Origin: Brachynemurus nebulosus
Taxonomy: Eukaryota; Arthropoda; Insecta; Neuroptera; Myrmeleontidae
Direction: 5' to 3'
Length of the DNA: 64,000 nt
NCBI GenBank assembly: GCA_035578155.1
Contig: JAPWDM010000022.1
Location: 1,426,001 to 1,490,000, forward strand
Below the pieces are notes generated by a model. The model did no database searches. It was not told where the DNA came from and saw only the letters and a list, made by a program, of their open reading frames with translations. This document shows positions 13,797 through 24,494 of the stretch, piece after piece (position 1 is the first letter of the stretch; each line of letters opens with the position of its first letter). The translations under genes were made by a program, and so were the position numbers.

Positions 13797-13940
13797 TATC
13801 GAAAACTAATTTTTTCGAAAATATTCTATTTGTAACCAAATCAGAGGGACTAGTGGAGCTTAAATTAGACAATTATAACCAATTTATGATAAGTAGTCCG
13901 TTATCGATAATTTTCGATAACGAAAAGTAGGTTTTATATA
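13797..13940 (+). repeat. Repeat family Z, partial copy
   Basis: Shares with the array at 22.5-23.2 kb the run from 'accaaatc.gag..gactag' through 'ataaccaatttatgataagt' to 'tcgataacgaaaagtaggtt'. About 140 bp, roughly half a unit. Confidence 0.75.
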
Positions 13941-15040
13941 TTTTTTATTTTCACACTTGTAATAAAAAATGCCTATCTTTTGGTGGTCTCGAACTACACG
14001 GTTTCAAAGAACACGGAACCAATTAATCGTGTTCTTCGGGGGATTGTTGTATGTATAAAACTAATATTATTGCTCTTTTTCGTCATCCATTTTTCTTAAG
14101 CTCCACCTATTTGACAAATCCCAATAGGCGCATCTTAAATTTGTGTATTACAGTTATTTGATAGTTGCGTAGGCAAAGTTATATATATTTTACTGTATTC
14201 TCGAAAATTCTCGAAATAAAGTAGCTGTATTCTCGAAAATTCTTTAGCCATAACGACATTTTGTTTAGTGAAGGAAATTATAACCGTTTTATTATAGATT
14301 GGTATATTTTTATTAAATTTTAAATATCTGTCTAACCCATTGTGTTTTTCAAATAACAATAAGAGACTGAAAATCGTTCACAAAATAAACACAGACGTGA
14401 AATTATCAATTGGAGATAAAACGAAAATGTATTACAATGAAAATTTCTAAAGAAACGCCAATTTATTAGTGGAACATGATTCGCAAATTTACTTGAATGG
14501 AATACATATTAATTTAACATGAACCTAGATAGCTAGTACTTGTAAGATAGATGAAAGAAAACAGAGTTAGTAACGAAATTTGTCTCTTATTAGCGCTGAA
14601 TATTAATTCCGTCTAATTAAAGACACGCTGCCTTTGTGTCGATGGTTATTTATTATTGATTTAATTTAGTAATTTTCAAATTGGAATTTTTTTAAAGAAA
14701 ATTTTTTTTCTTTTAGGTAACAAATAGGTAAAATTTGAGTTTTCCCAAAATTATAAATTAAAAATTTGTTGTGAATCACAATTTGATATACATATATAAA
14801 ATCTATTATCAGGTATTATTTCAAAGTAAAACTTTCTTTCTTGATAATTTTAACTTTTTTTTTCAATTTTTAACTCTACATCTTTAAATTTTTCTTTATA
14901 AACAAAACTAATACAGACAACTATGACTTTTTATTATGCAATGAAATTCAAAGTTCGAAAACTCACGAAATTAGTTCGCATACCAATCATAATAACTGTA
15001 TGGTAAAGAGGTGGGGCCTTCTTTATATTTCTATTAGTAT
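13941..15040. other. Unassigned A+T-rich DNA
   Basis: The open frame 14135-14359 (-) contains two short imperfect direct repeats (tgtattctcgaaaattctcg near 14193 and again near 14226) but no protein motif. Confidence 0.5.
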
Positions 15041-15747
15041 TTACCCGCGGATTCGTCCGCGTGGCCAAAGAAGGTCTAAGCAGGGTTTAGCACACTCTAC
15101 GTCGTCAGAAGTATGGGCACATTTTAACCCAAAGGTGCCGCAGGGATACAGCAGTGTACCAAAACATTAAATACAGTACCGCGTCGAAAGTGTGGACGCA
15201 CCGTAAGTCAAGGTGTGTCCATACTTTTGATGACGTAGTGTGTGCTAGAACCCGCTCAGCCCTTCCACTCGTGGCTTTTGAAATTATGATATCTATAAAA
15301 TGTATAAAGTGTACTTTCATCGCGTCGCTACTGAAAACTGTTAGTTTCCTTTTAGAAATTTTTCCACAGTAATAAAATGTTTTCTTCGGATAAAAAGTAG
15401 ACCATAACACAGTTTTAATAATATGCAAAGTTCGAATGAAGTCAGTGATCCTTTTTTTATATTTTTTAAGTATATTTTCCCACGGGAATAAGATTTCTCA
15501 CATGATTCAGATATTTTCCCGGTGTAGAAAGTAGTCTGTGTCTTTCTTGTCCCCTCTGTAAACAATATGCAAAGTTTAAAATTAATCTTCCATTATTTTA
15601 ACTGTCAGCAGTCGTTATTTTTTTGTTACGTCTTAAATATAGTTTCCCTGGGGAATGAGAACTTTCTCGGGTTAAAAAGTAACCTATGTTTATCGCTGTA
15701 TATCGTTCTATCTGCTAACAATATGCTAAATTGGAACTAACTCAAAG
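15041..15747 (+). repeat. Repeat W, left part (tandem units of about 150 bp)
   Basis: It begins with a head of the form 'acccgcggattcgtccgcgtgg', a type I associate with insect LINE-derived repeats. It continues as units with 'cacggga', 'gataaaaagta' and 'aacaatatgcaaag' at about 15421, 15566 and 15721. The array is interrupted by the Penelope-like element and resumes at 18891. Family assignment is not certain. Confidence 0.6.
15079..15256. mobile_element. MITE within repeat W
   Basis: The inverted ends begin AGCAGGGTTTAGCACACTCT and, from the right, AGCGGGTTCTAGCACACACT. They are about 43 bp long with scattered mismatches, around a centre that itself contains a partial inverted repeat. The terminal motif AGCGGGTTCTA also begins the element at 44671. 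Confidence 0.65.
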
Positions 15748-15962
15748 AATAATTTTTAAAGGTATTTAGACGTGATGATCATCAAGGAAAAACAAAAATT
15801 TGTTTTTTTTCCCAAGGCTATCGGTTTCGGCTTTTATCGTCTTCTTCAGGTCTCTGGGGAAAAATTTATTAATCTATATAGATAAAATATAAAAATATAA
15901 AATATGTTACATGAAGTACTTACATAATGTGTTGATATGTCAAACTGACATTTGTAATTAAA
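15748..15962 (-). repeat. Penelope-like terminal repeat, left, with hammerhead-like core
   Basis: Inverted copy of 18681-18890. On the minus strand 15816-15850 holds CTGAAGA, A, GAC, a 7-base loop, GCC, then GAAA. The 3-bp stem II has one mismatch (GAC/GCC). Confidence 0.8.
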
Positions 15963-16237
15963 AAATAATAACACCAACACTGATTTACAAATAAAAAGTT
16001 TAAAAAACAGTTGAAGGTAACCCTTTAAGTTTAAAATGATTATAAATATGAAGAAAATTGTTTAAAAATTTTGATAATTTAAAGAAATATATAAGTAAAC
16101 TGTGCATCATGAAAAACGAATGAGGTTAGTATGAAAGTTTTGTGAATTAATATTAAAAAGTTTAAAATAAAAGGTGTTATTAAAAATAAATTTATAACAT
16201 CCAAAACTGGAAGATCACTTAAAAAAAAATTCCTTAC

Positions 16238-17020
16238 ATGTATTTCCTTCCAAAAATTCATAAACCCTTCACATTTGATAATGTTCCTTTCCGACCAATC
16301 TGTTCCACCAAAAACACCATCCTCAGCAACTTAGATAAATTCTTGAGTTCGATCCTCAGCAAAAGTTTTCACAGCAAATATGATATCTCCAACACTTCCC
16401 TTTTCACCAACAAAATTAACAATATAAAGCTTCCTAAGGGATACATACTGGCTAGTCTGGAATTAAAATCGCTCTTCACCAGCTGCTCCGTGGTTCTTTT
16501 TCTGCACCATGTTGCTGATGAGTGGTCCAGCATCCAACCAAACACCACTCTTGATTACAACACCTTCATGGAAGGTTTACAACTTATCCTTTCCAACAGC
16601 TTCTTCCCCACAAAATTTCACACAAATATATTTTTCCAACAAGTGTCTGCGTTGCCTATGGGTGCTGCCATATCAGTTATTGCCTCCAACATCATCATGG
16701 ACTTGGTAGTGGACACAGGCCTGGACTCCTTTGATTGCACAGTCCCCTTTTTCTATAAGTATGTGGATGATATTTTTACGGCCATCCCCTCCGACATGAT
16801 TGACCACATCCTTGACGTCTTCAACAGTTTTCACCCGAAATTACAATTTACGATCAAAACTGAAAACAATAACTCTTTAGCCTTTTTGGATACACTTGTC
16901 ATAAAGAAAGCGTACTCACCAACATGTGGTATAGAAAACCTTATGCGTCTACTAGAACACTTAACTTCCATTCCAGGCACCCCTTAGCATAATGAGAAAT
17001 GTTGCAACCAACCTCATCCT
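16238..17020 (+). pseudogene. Penelope-like reverse transcriptase, degenerate
   Basis: The open frame (249 codons) starts at the conserved LPKIHKP motif, so the N-terminus is missing. The motif A region reads LASLELKSLFTS, where the usual catalytic aspartate is glutamate (residue 75). Motif B is ALPMGAA (138-144). Motif C is FYKYVDDIF (172-180), with the YVDD typical of this family. Near residue 230 the frame is lost: WYRKP continues in another frame, then PLSIMRNVATNLILR in a third, so at least two frameshifts lie between 16920 and 16990. Sequence belonging to the same protein (ILLYNNYPPSFINQIIKNR) resumes after the small insertion, near 17228. Confidence 0.85.
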
Positions 17021-17205
17021 TAGGCAGGGCCGTGGAGAGAAATGGCGGGCCCCAAGCAAAGGGGTATATTTCATAAAAATTTCTTCCCAAAAAATAAATG
17101 ATGAGTAAAAAAAAGCTGATTTTACGTTTTCCCGGGCCCCTATTGACCGCTACGGGCCTCATTTTCCAGTCCGGGCCCCAGGGCTGCAACCCCAGCTGCC
17201 CCACC
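17021..17205. repeat. G+C-rich insertion between the RT and endonuclease parts
   Basis: The reading frame of the Penelope-like protein is lost from about 17021 and recovered at about 17225. Between them is a stretch with GGGCCGTGG, GGCGGGCCCC, CCCGGGCCCC and CCGGGCCCCAGGGC blocks, unlike its neighbours. It begins with CAGGGCCGTGG, so it may be a small transposon, but matching ends and duplication were not clear. Confidence 0.5.
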
Positions 17206-17404
17206 CTCTCAAAAAATGCAAAAAAATCCTTCTTTACAATAATTATCCACCGTCTTTTATCAACCAAATCATCAAAAACCGTACCCATAGGTTATACAAC
17301 TCTCAACCCTCCATAGCTCCGGATGTCTCCAACCCCCTCCCTCTTATTTCTCTATTTCATATCTGGGGACCCCCTCCACATCCAGCTCCAAATCCCTTTC
17401 AAAA

Positions 17405-17866
17405 TACAAATTGAATCCTGTTTACAGTTATCCTCATGCGCTCAGTAAGCTTTATACCAATATGAAACCTCAGATTCCTACCTCCAACCAACAGAATGTG
17501 GTATATATGGTTCCTTGTATCGGGTGTGATAATGTTTACATTGGAAACATGAAACAGCATCTTGGTGAGCGGATGAAGCAACACAAGAACAAAGTTAGAC
17601 AAGCCAACGTGATGTCGGGACTGGTATCGCATTCTTGGGAAAATGGGCACAACTTCAACTTCGACAACCCCATGGTGCTCCAACGTGAATCTAATTATAG
17701 GAAGAGATTCTTCATCGAAAGCTGCTGGATTAATACTGTCCAGCCAAATTGCAGTCTCTACCAGAATTCCATCTCCGTAGACAATACATATACCCGCAAT
17801 TTTGACAAGATTGTATACCTGCCGTTGTCAAAAGCACCAAAGTGGTGCATGCCCACTGAGAATTAA
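17405..17866 (+). pseudogene. GIY-YIG endonuclease domain of Penelope-like element 1
   Basis: The 151-codon open frame 17411-17866 reads NVVYMVPCIGCDNVYIG (residues 29-45), giving the Tyr ... YIG signature and the C-x2-C pair typical of Penelope endonucleases. It continues with GERMKQHK (arginine 54 in the catalytic helix) and HSWENGHNFNF, and has E94 in QRESNYRKR, the expected catalytic glutamate. This domain would nick target DNA. It ends at a normal position (TAA at 17866), is open throughout, and is better preserved than the RT part. Confidence 0.85.
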
Positions 17867-18180
17867 ACAATTACGATCATTGACCTTATTTTCACTAGAA
17901 CTTACAGGCACTTTGTTTTTTAATATTAATTAAAAAACAAAGTTACCCCCACGATTTTTACGCCAATATTTCCTTAATTTTTTTGCTTGTTTTCTAACAC
18001 GTCTAAAGACTCTCTAAGGAAACCTAGAGGGCTGAAATTTTGTACGTGTATTTAGTTAGTATTCAGCTAGTACCTTTTAGGGAGTCCACATTACTTTTTC
18101 CTCCTTTTCCTTTTATTCTAAATACAAGTAGGCGAATAGTAATTTTAAAAAATTTAAAAAAAAAGTGAATACAATTTTTT
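17867..18180. other. 3' region of Penelope-like element 1
   Basis: Non-coding. Near 17907-17945 there is a palindrome with arms 'ctttgttttttaatattaat' and its complement. Confidence 0.55.
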
Positions 18181-18676
18181 AACAAATGAAATACATACAT
18201 ATTAAGTAATTTGAAAATGTTATTAAAGGCACTGTTTATTTATAAATTAGGAATTTTGGATTTTATTATTTATAAAATAGAAATTTTGGATTTTTTTGGA
18301 AAGAAAAAATATCTTCATAAAAGCCTTCCAGTTTACTATTTAAGTTCCTTTTTTATTTTAATATTTAAAAATAAAACACAAAGGCAATTGGCGGATAAGC
18401 ATGGGTAGGAATGCCCTCGTACGAATTGTGTTGGCTTTTTTCCTGCTAACTGCTATCGGCACAAAATTGAAATTTACTGAGATTCAGCCCTTAAAACTTA
18501 AAACCTTTTTTTAAAGTCCCGATCAGCCGGACACTCATCATCAATTTTGTAACCATCAAAATGACAAATCGCTTGTAGACTTTCAATCACATTTCGCTTG
18601 TAGACATTCAATACCGAATATGTAACGAAAAATTCGACTTCCGTGATGGGGCTCCGCTGCTCACGGTGTTTTTTAT
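18181..18676 (+). repeat. Repeat Y, copy 1
   Basis: About 490 bp with an inverted, roughly 90 % similar copy at 61022-61509. Shared landmarks are 'attaagtaatttgaaaatg', 'caaaggcaattggcggataa', 'tttcctgctaactgctatcg', 'gacaaatcgcttgtagactt' and the end 'gctgctcacgg.gtttt'. No coding capacity seen. The second copy is not next to a Penelope-like element, so Y is independent of it. Confidence 0.75.
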
Positions 18677-18680
18677 TTTT

Positions 18681-18890
18681 TTAATTTTAAATGTCAGTTT
18701 GACATATCAACACATTATGTAAGTACTTCATGTAACATATTTTATATTTTTATATTCTATCTATGTAGATTAATAAATTTTTCCTCAGAGGCCTGAAGAA
18801 GACGATAAAAGTCGAAACCGGTAGCCTTGGAAAAAAAAATTTTTGTTTTTTCCTTGATGACCATCACTCCTAAATATTTTTAAAAATTAT
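18681..18890 (+). repeat. Penelope-like terminal repeat, right, with hammerhead-like core
   Basis: Inverted copy of the left repeat. At 18793-18815 it reads CTGAAGA, A, GAC, loop GATAAAA, GTC, GAAA, so stem II pairs perfectly. The expected cleavage triplet position reads GCC where GUC would be usual, so self-cleavage is doubtful in this copy. Confidence 0.8.
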
Positions 18891-19260
18891 CCTTTCAGTG
18901 TCATCAAACCTAAAATTAAAATAACTCATAGAATCTGTTTTCGTTTCATTTAAAATTTATTTTTCCACAGGAATGAAATTTCCCACGGGAGTGAGATGCT
19001 TTCCCCCGATAAAAAATTGCCTGTGTTCTTTTCGATCCCGTCTGTTAACAGTATACAAAGTTTGAAACCAGTAATCCGTTTTTTCAACTGATACCGTCAT
19101 AATTGAATAGATTTTCCCTTGGCAATGAAATATTTTCCCGGGTCATAACCGTTTCCCAAGCTATGTCCATGCAAAATTTTAAGTTGATTGGTTAAACCAC
19201 TGAGGCGTGAAAATAAATCAAGCAAACAAACAAACAAACTCACTTTCGCATTTATAATAT
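18891..19260 (+). repeat. Repeat W, right part and 3' tail
   Basis: Continues the units seen at 15.35-15.75 kb ('tttcccacggga', 'ttaacagtatacaaagtttg'). It ends in 'aaaccactgaggcgtgaaaa', a (CAAA)n run and 'actttcgcatttataatatt', the kind of tail seen on many insect LINE or SINE families. Confidence 0.6.
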
Positions 19261-19701
19261 TAATTACGATTAGGATTAGGATTTACATGTTAGGAAAATG
19301 AATTTTTAACAATTTCAAAATCACCAGTATACCATTCTACACCATACAATATCGGTTTTCACATTTCTAATTGTAAAAATGACAAACTTCCATTTAAAGT
19401 TTCATCCACTGTTTCACCCCCCTAAAGGATGAATTTTTAAAAGCACTGAGACTTTTATTTTCAAATCAGTGACCTGACAAAAAGTTTCATATTTTTATCT
19501 AAGAAAATTACAGATTTCTATGAAAATTTTCATCCCTGTTATTTTACCTTCTTAGGGAATGAATTTCCAAAAAATTCTTCTTAGGGCTCTCCTACGTTAT
19601 ATACGAAATCCCGGTTCATAATTACACGTTTCTTGGCCCAGCGGCTTGAGCTGTACGTTGATCGATTAGTCAGTCAGTCAGTCAGTTTTGATTTTTATAT
19701 A
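19261..19701. other. Unassigned DNA
   Basis: No gene. A short (AGTC)n run (cagtcagtcagtcag) at about 19668-19684 precedes the foldback element. The phrase 'gaaattttcatccctgttat' and similar pieces suggest decayed LINE tail. Confidence 0.45.
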
Positions 19702-20461
19702 TAGGCTGAGCCATTTTAATCTATGCATCTAACTATCTCGCCAGAGGCGCCAGCTATCAAAAAATGACCTTTACAAAGTTGTTAAGTACGAAGGGGGATA
19801 TTAAATGGTGACCTTAAGTTTGACCTTGACCTTTATTCTCAAGATCATTTTGAGGTTAATTTGTATTTTTCAAATGGAAAGTCGTATTTTTTATTTCGGA
19901 TTCTGAAAGAGCGTGAAATTGCACGTCGAAAATGCTATAAACGAATTTTTTTATTATTGACCTTAAGAGGTGTAAAGACCACCAAAGGACAATAAAAAAT
20001 TAGATTTTAAAGGAAAAACATAACTTTAAAGTGTCGGCATCTTTTGGAGACGTAAAATAGAAGCTTCTGTTCGTTTTTAATGACCTTTGAAGGTCATTCT
20101 AAGGTCAAAATCCAGAAAAAAATGACACTGAAAAGTTATGAAAAATTAATTTTTCATAACTAATAAACTTTTTCTAACTAGAAAATAAAAAATTAAAGGT
20201 CAATAAAAAAAATTCGTTCGTAGCATGTTCGACGTGAAATTTCACACTCTTTCAGAATCCGAAATAAAAAATAGGTCTTTCCATTTGAAAAATACGACTT
20301 GACCTCAAAATGACCTTGAGAATGAAGGTCAAGGTCAAATTTAAAGTAACCATTTAATGCCCCCCTTCGTACCTAACAACTTTTGTAAAGGTCATTTTTT
20401 GATAGGTGGCACCTCTGGCGAGATATTTAAATGCATAGATTTAAATGGTCCAGCCTGTATA
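19702..20461. mobile_element. Foldback element, 760 bp, arms about 270 bp
   Basis: The left arm begins aggctgagccattttaatct; the right arm, read inward, begins aggctggaccatttaaatct. Landmarks repeated in inverted order are 'atctcgccagaggcgcc', 'aaaaaatgacctttacaaag', 'gaccttgacctt', 'tttcggattctgaaagag' and 'gacctt' next to the A+T centre. The arms are about 85-90 % alike. The flanks are rich in TA, so a TA duplication is possible but cannot be proven. No protein is encoded. Confidence 0.85.
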
Positions 20462-22160
20462 TAGATTGACAGACTAAAAGATGTACAACTGGGTTTCTCT
20501 ATCAATTACTTATTAATTAATACACAACTGTTATAATAAATAATTAATCAATTAATTAATTGATAATCAAATAGAAAAACAAAAACGATAACAATAATTT
20601 ACATTCATTTGTCCTAATTGAAATATTGTATTGTTCACAATCAATTTATATTTTAATAATGTTATATTGTTGGGCGCACATTTACACAGCGTAAATGATT
20701 CTTTTACATGTTCTCAAGTCATAAACATTCAAAGTTAACTACATATTGTTATATTTCATTAAGGTAGATAGACAGATAAATAAACAAAGATAAAATATAC
20801 ATATGTAAGGAACGATAAGAATGAATTAATCGATATACACAAGTATTTAATGTTCTTTCATTTTGTTAATTTGCATTTAATAAATTAACTCAAACTTGTT
20901 AATGAGTTTTTCTATTCAAATGATCATAGCGGGTTGCACCTATGTATTTTTCAATAGATTAGTGTATTTTAACGATGGTTTTAAACGTGTATTTAACGAT
21001 GGTTTTTATGTTTATGTCAGTACTTATTGCTAGTAAAATTATCGCAATTAATTCCTGTAATCGATAAATAAATTGTAATCTTACCTTGAAATATTAGGTA
21101 AGCACAAATATCTGGATTTTGTATTTTTCAAATTAAATAATTTTAGAGATCAAATTATTGAGTATATTTAACTTACTGACGTTGTTGAACTTACAATAAA
21201 TTTCGGTTGTAATTTTGACATATGAAATTTTCTAAAAACCGTAATATTAGTTTTCTGCTATTGTTAGCTATAAATTTGTATTTTACACAAATTTTTATTT
21301 ATAAAAAAATTTTAAATAAAATTTTCATTAACTTTCAATAATTTTTACAGGTACATTTTTAATTTAAAAACAATGAGTAACTCTTACATATGCATATTCC
21401 CTATTAACCGAAAGCTGGTTCAAACTGAATTGCTGTCTACTTTTATCTAAACAAATATGTATCTTCTTCAATCTAGTATCCACAGTTCTTACCTGCAAAT
21501 ATATTAGTTATTTATTTATTTATATTTTTAATAATAAAATTTTCCTTCTTTATAGTTCTCCTGAAAAAGAATTTAGAAAGAATGTTCGCTACAGCTAAAT
21601 ATTTTCAATTAATGTCGGTAATAATAAATGAATGTTTTTTTCTTTCTTTAAAGTCATTATGATTATATTATGAATTATTTTTTTGGTATTTCAATTATGA
21701 TAGATGGCACGACGGTATGACAGACGCCGCCAATCTCTGTAAATATAATGTAGGTACATACTTTTATACATATAGGTTCATAAAAACGTAGACATGTTTT
21801 AATACATATTTCCTCTATATAAAATATGTACATTATATAGTATGACTATTTTCATACTGGCATTACGTCATTCAGTTTTTGACAAAGAGACATTTCAAAG
21901 AGTAAGTGAAAAGACGTAGCTATTAATTTGGTAATTGTGTTCAACAGATTACCAAATTGTCATGGAAAGGCTGATTCTACATAGATATATCAAATCAACA
22001 CACCTAATTTACCTCATCCCCGGATATTTTGATGAAATTTGGTATATATGTAAGTAATTTCCCATGGACTAAGAAAAATATCATATATTATTAAATCATA
22101 TATTATTAAATTCTGTCCACCCGTTTTGAAAATATGGCTATTAAAGTTTTCAAAAATGGC
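20462..22160. other. Unassigned A+T-rich DNA
   Basis: No reading frame with a motif; low-complexity (TTAA/ATTA) stretches near 20500-20580 and 21500-21540. Confidence 0.5.
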
Positions 22161-22215
22161 TTAAAATCGCACAACGACCTTTAAATGGAGGGCTCAGTGT
22201 AAAAGTGAACCAAGT
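22161..22215 (+). repeat. Short repeat, mate of 23820-23890
   Basis: 'ggagggctcagtgtaaaagt' and 'ccaagtccat' reappear in inverted orientation at 23830-23890. The pair brackets the repeat Z array and may mark the two ends of one larger element of about 1.7 kb. Confidence 0.5.
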
Positions 22216-22499
22216 CCATAATTGTAAATTTTGAGAAAAATGCCTTTAAAGTTTAAGAGCTGTAATTAATTACACATTATGTTTTTACATATTTTTACAT
22301 TAAAGTCAGATTAGTCCATCTTTAACTTAGACTCTGTATGCTAATTTACTTCTTAATATTTAATATGCAACAAGTTGGCATGCTGGACTAGGCTCACTTT
22401 ACGTCTGAAGATTTGTAAAAGGGGAGAGAAATAAAGAATATCGTCTTATAACATAATCAGTATGGTATATTGGTATCAAATAAATACTAGAATAGCATT

Positions 22500-23215
22500 A
22501 CAAATACTTAAATTTTAAAAATATCGTTATTTTCGATATCGATAATTTTTAATAGCGAAAACTACATTTTAATAATCTTAATATGTTTGGAATACTTACA
22601 GCTTGTTTCGCTTAAGCCTTCAAAAATTTGTTATTTTTTCGTTACGATACACCGTTTATTCACGAATAAATTTTTCGATAACGAAAAATAAAGAAAAATA
22701 ATTTTAAAAAAAAAAGTTCTATTGCTGATCAACGGGAACTAATAGAGCTTAAATTAACAAGTCATAACCAATGTATGATAAATAACTTGGTATCCATAAT
22801 TTTCGATAACGAAATGTAGGTTTTAACATTCACAATACATTTGGAATACCTACAATTTGCTTCGCTTAAGCCTTCAAAAAATTTCGTTATTTTTTCGCTA
22901 TGACGCATCGTTTACGAGATATTAACGATCAAAAGTTTACGTTTACAAAGAGTAATTTTTTTAAAAATGTGTTATTGCTGACCAAATCGAACAGACTAAT
23001 TGAGCCTAAATTAACCAGTTATAACCAATTTATGATAAGTAATTTGATATCAATAATTTTTGATAACGAAAAGTAGGTTTTAACAGTCGCTATACGTTTG
23101 GAATACCTACAACTTGCTTCGCTTCGGCCTTCAAAAATTTCGTTATTTTTTCGCTACGATACACGGCTTAGGAGATATCTACGATTAAAGTTTTCGATAA
23201 CGAAAAGTGTTATTT
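22500..23215 (+). repeat. Repeat Z tandem array, about 255-bp period
   Basis: 'ttggaatac' landmarks lie at 22587, 22841 and 23098, giving spacings of 254 and 257. Each unit carries 'gcttcgctt..gccttcaaaa', 'cgttattttttcgctacgat', 'acgagatat', 'attgctgac.aa', 'ataaccaattatgata'-like text and 'tcgataacgaaaagtaggtt'. The units are diverged (perhaps 80-85 % alike). The 60-codon frame within it is not a gene. Confidence 0.85.
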
Positions 23216-23979
23216 ATAAACCAGCATACAAGCATAATAAAAATCAGGCACATTTTATGATAGACCGACTTCACGAGCACTTCGGAAATTTGACACATCG
23301 TTAAAGTCATTTAAGTTGTTAAAATACTTGTTCGAAAACTTGTCTTGTTATATGGAATTCGTGTTATAAGGATACCGCGTTATAGGAAACTTGACTGTAA
23401 CAGGTACTGTATTTCAAATAGATTTTTAGACAAATATTATAGTACTGGTAATAGGCTTAACGAAAAGTTAAACCTTGCTTAAAAAATTGAAACGGTTTTT
23501 AACTTGGCATCATCTGAAAATTTTTCAACATCTGATAACCAGTCTTCATAAATTGTCATTATTAAAGTATTTTACGCTGGTCTTAAATATAAAATTTTGA
23601 TATAAATTCCATGAAAAATAATGATATTAGTTTATGTAGACTATAAACAACGTTAATGAGCATTAAACAATAGCATACAAGCAATAAGAATGGACAGGAT
23701 TCACTTGTGCACTGAAAAAAATACATGTTTTGTCAGTGCAAAAGTGAACTATTGCTTTTTGAGAGGAAATTATCGAACTAAGGGCTTGGTTCAATACAAC
23801 ACTAAAAAGTATATGGTTTTAGCCATTAAATGTCACTATCAGCTCAAAATTGAAAAAAATGGACTTGGCCCACTATTACACTGAGCCCTCCAAATGTTAA
23901 TAGTTCTTGGAAATGGTCATTTTCCAGCTTATTAAATTCTATTTTATCTGATCTGATATGACGTGTTATATATTGTTAT
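23216..23979. other. Unassigned DNA including the inverted short repeat at 23820-23890
   Basis: The open frame 23690-23884 (+) overlaps the inverted mate of 22161-22215 and has no known motif. Confidence 0.45.
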
Positions 23980-24494
23980 AATAGTTATTTTCGATACATA
24001 TGCGTAAAGAGAGGTATTCTAGTAGGCTTAAATTCGGGCACGAGTCTAAGGGACTGACGTATACACAACGAGATCGAGTGCGCAAGCGCACGAGATCTCG
24101 TTGTGTATACGTCAGTCCCTTTGGCGAGTGCCCCAATTTAAGCCTACCGGATACCTCTCTTTACGCATACGTATCGAACATAATTTTTTATAACGACGGC
24201 TTCTAAAGTTTAATAGAGAGAAAAAAATTAATTATTTTTAAGCAAATTTTATTAATTTGTAGAACGTTGTTGTTTTTTTTAATAATTTGTTGATCGTTTC
24301 CATGTTAATTTGAATATGATTATCACTGATAAATGAATATCATTATTTTCTCGCATAGTTTTAGCTACTTTCACGCACACTTGTACTTTCGCGCACAGTT
24401 ACTGTCATTTGTTTTACAATGTTATAAAAAACTGCTCTTTACGCCCACTACATAACGCTCGAATATTGAACTTTAGAAGCAGGTGTTATAAAAA
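23980..24494 (-). mobile_element. 515-bp hairpin element, copy 2 (inverted)
   Basis: Reverse complement of 10294-10808 over its whole length, ending at the same boundary bases (aactatt and tttttat). It contains the same palindrome, here at 23990-24178. The palindrome loop differs between the copies (ctgcgcttacgcact versus a gtgcgcaagcgca form), so the arms are more conserved than the tip. Confidence 0.8.

Larger units (their letters stand above)
15748..18890 (+). mobile_element. Penelope-like element 1, inverted terminal repeats
   Basis: About 3.14 kb, bounded by two terminal repeats of about 212 bp in inverted orientation, with a degenerate reverse transcriptase followed by a GIY-YIG endonuclease on the plus strand. 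This domain order and the terminal repeats define Penelope-like elements. It has interrupted repeat W. Two further sequences lie inside: a small G+C-rich insertion at about 17021-17205 and a repeat Y copy at 18181-18676. The element is not able to move by itself. Confidence 0.85.

Noticed and set aside
17098..17316. 72-codon proline/lysine frame between the Penelope RT and endonuclease
   Set aside because: It overlaps the G+C-rich insertion and a shifted frame of the Penelope protein.
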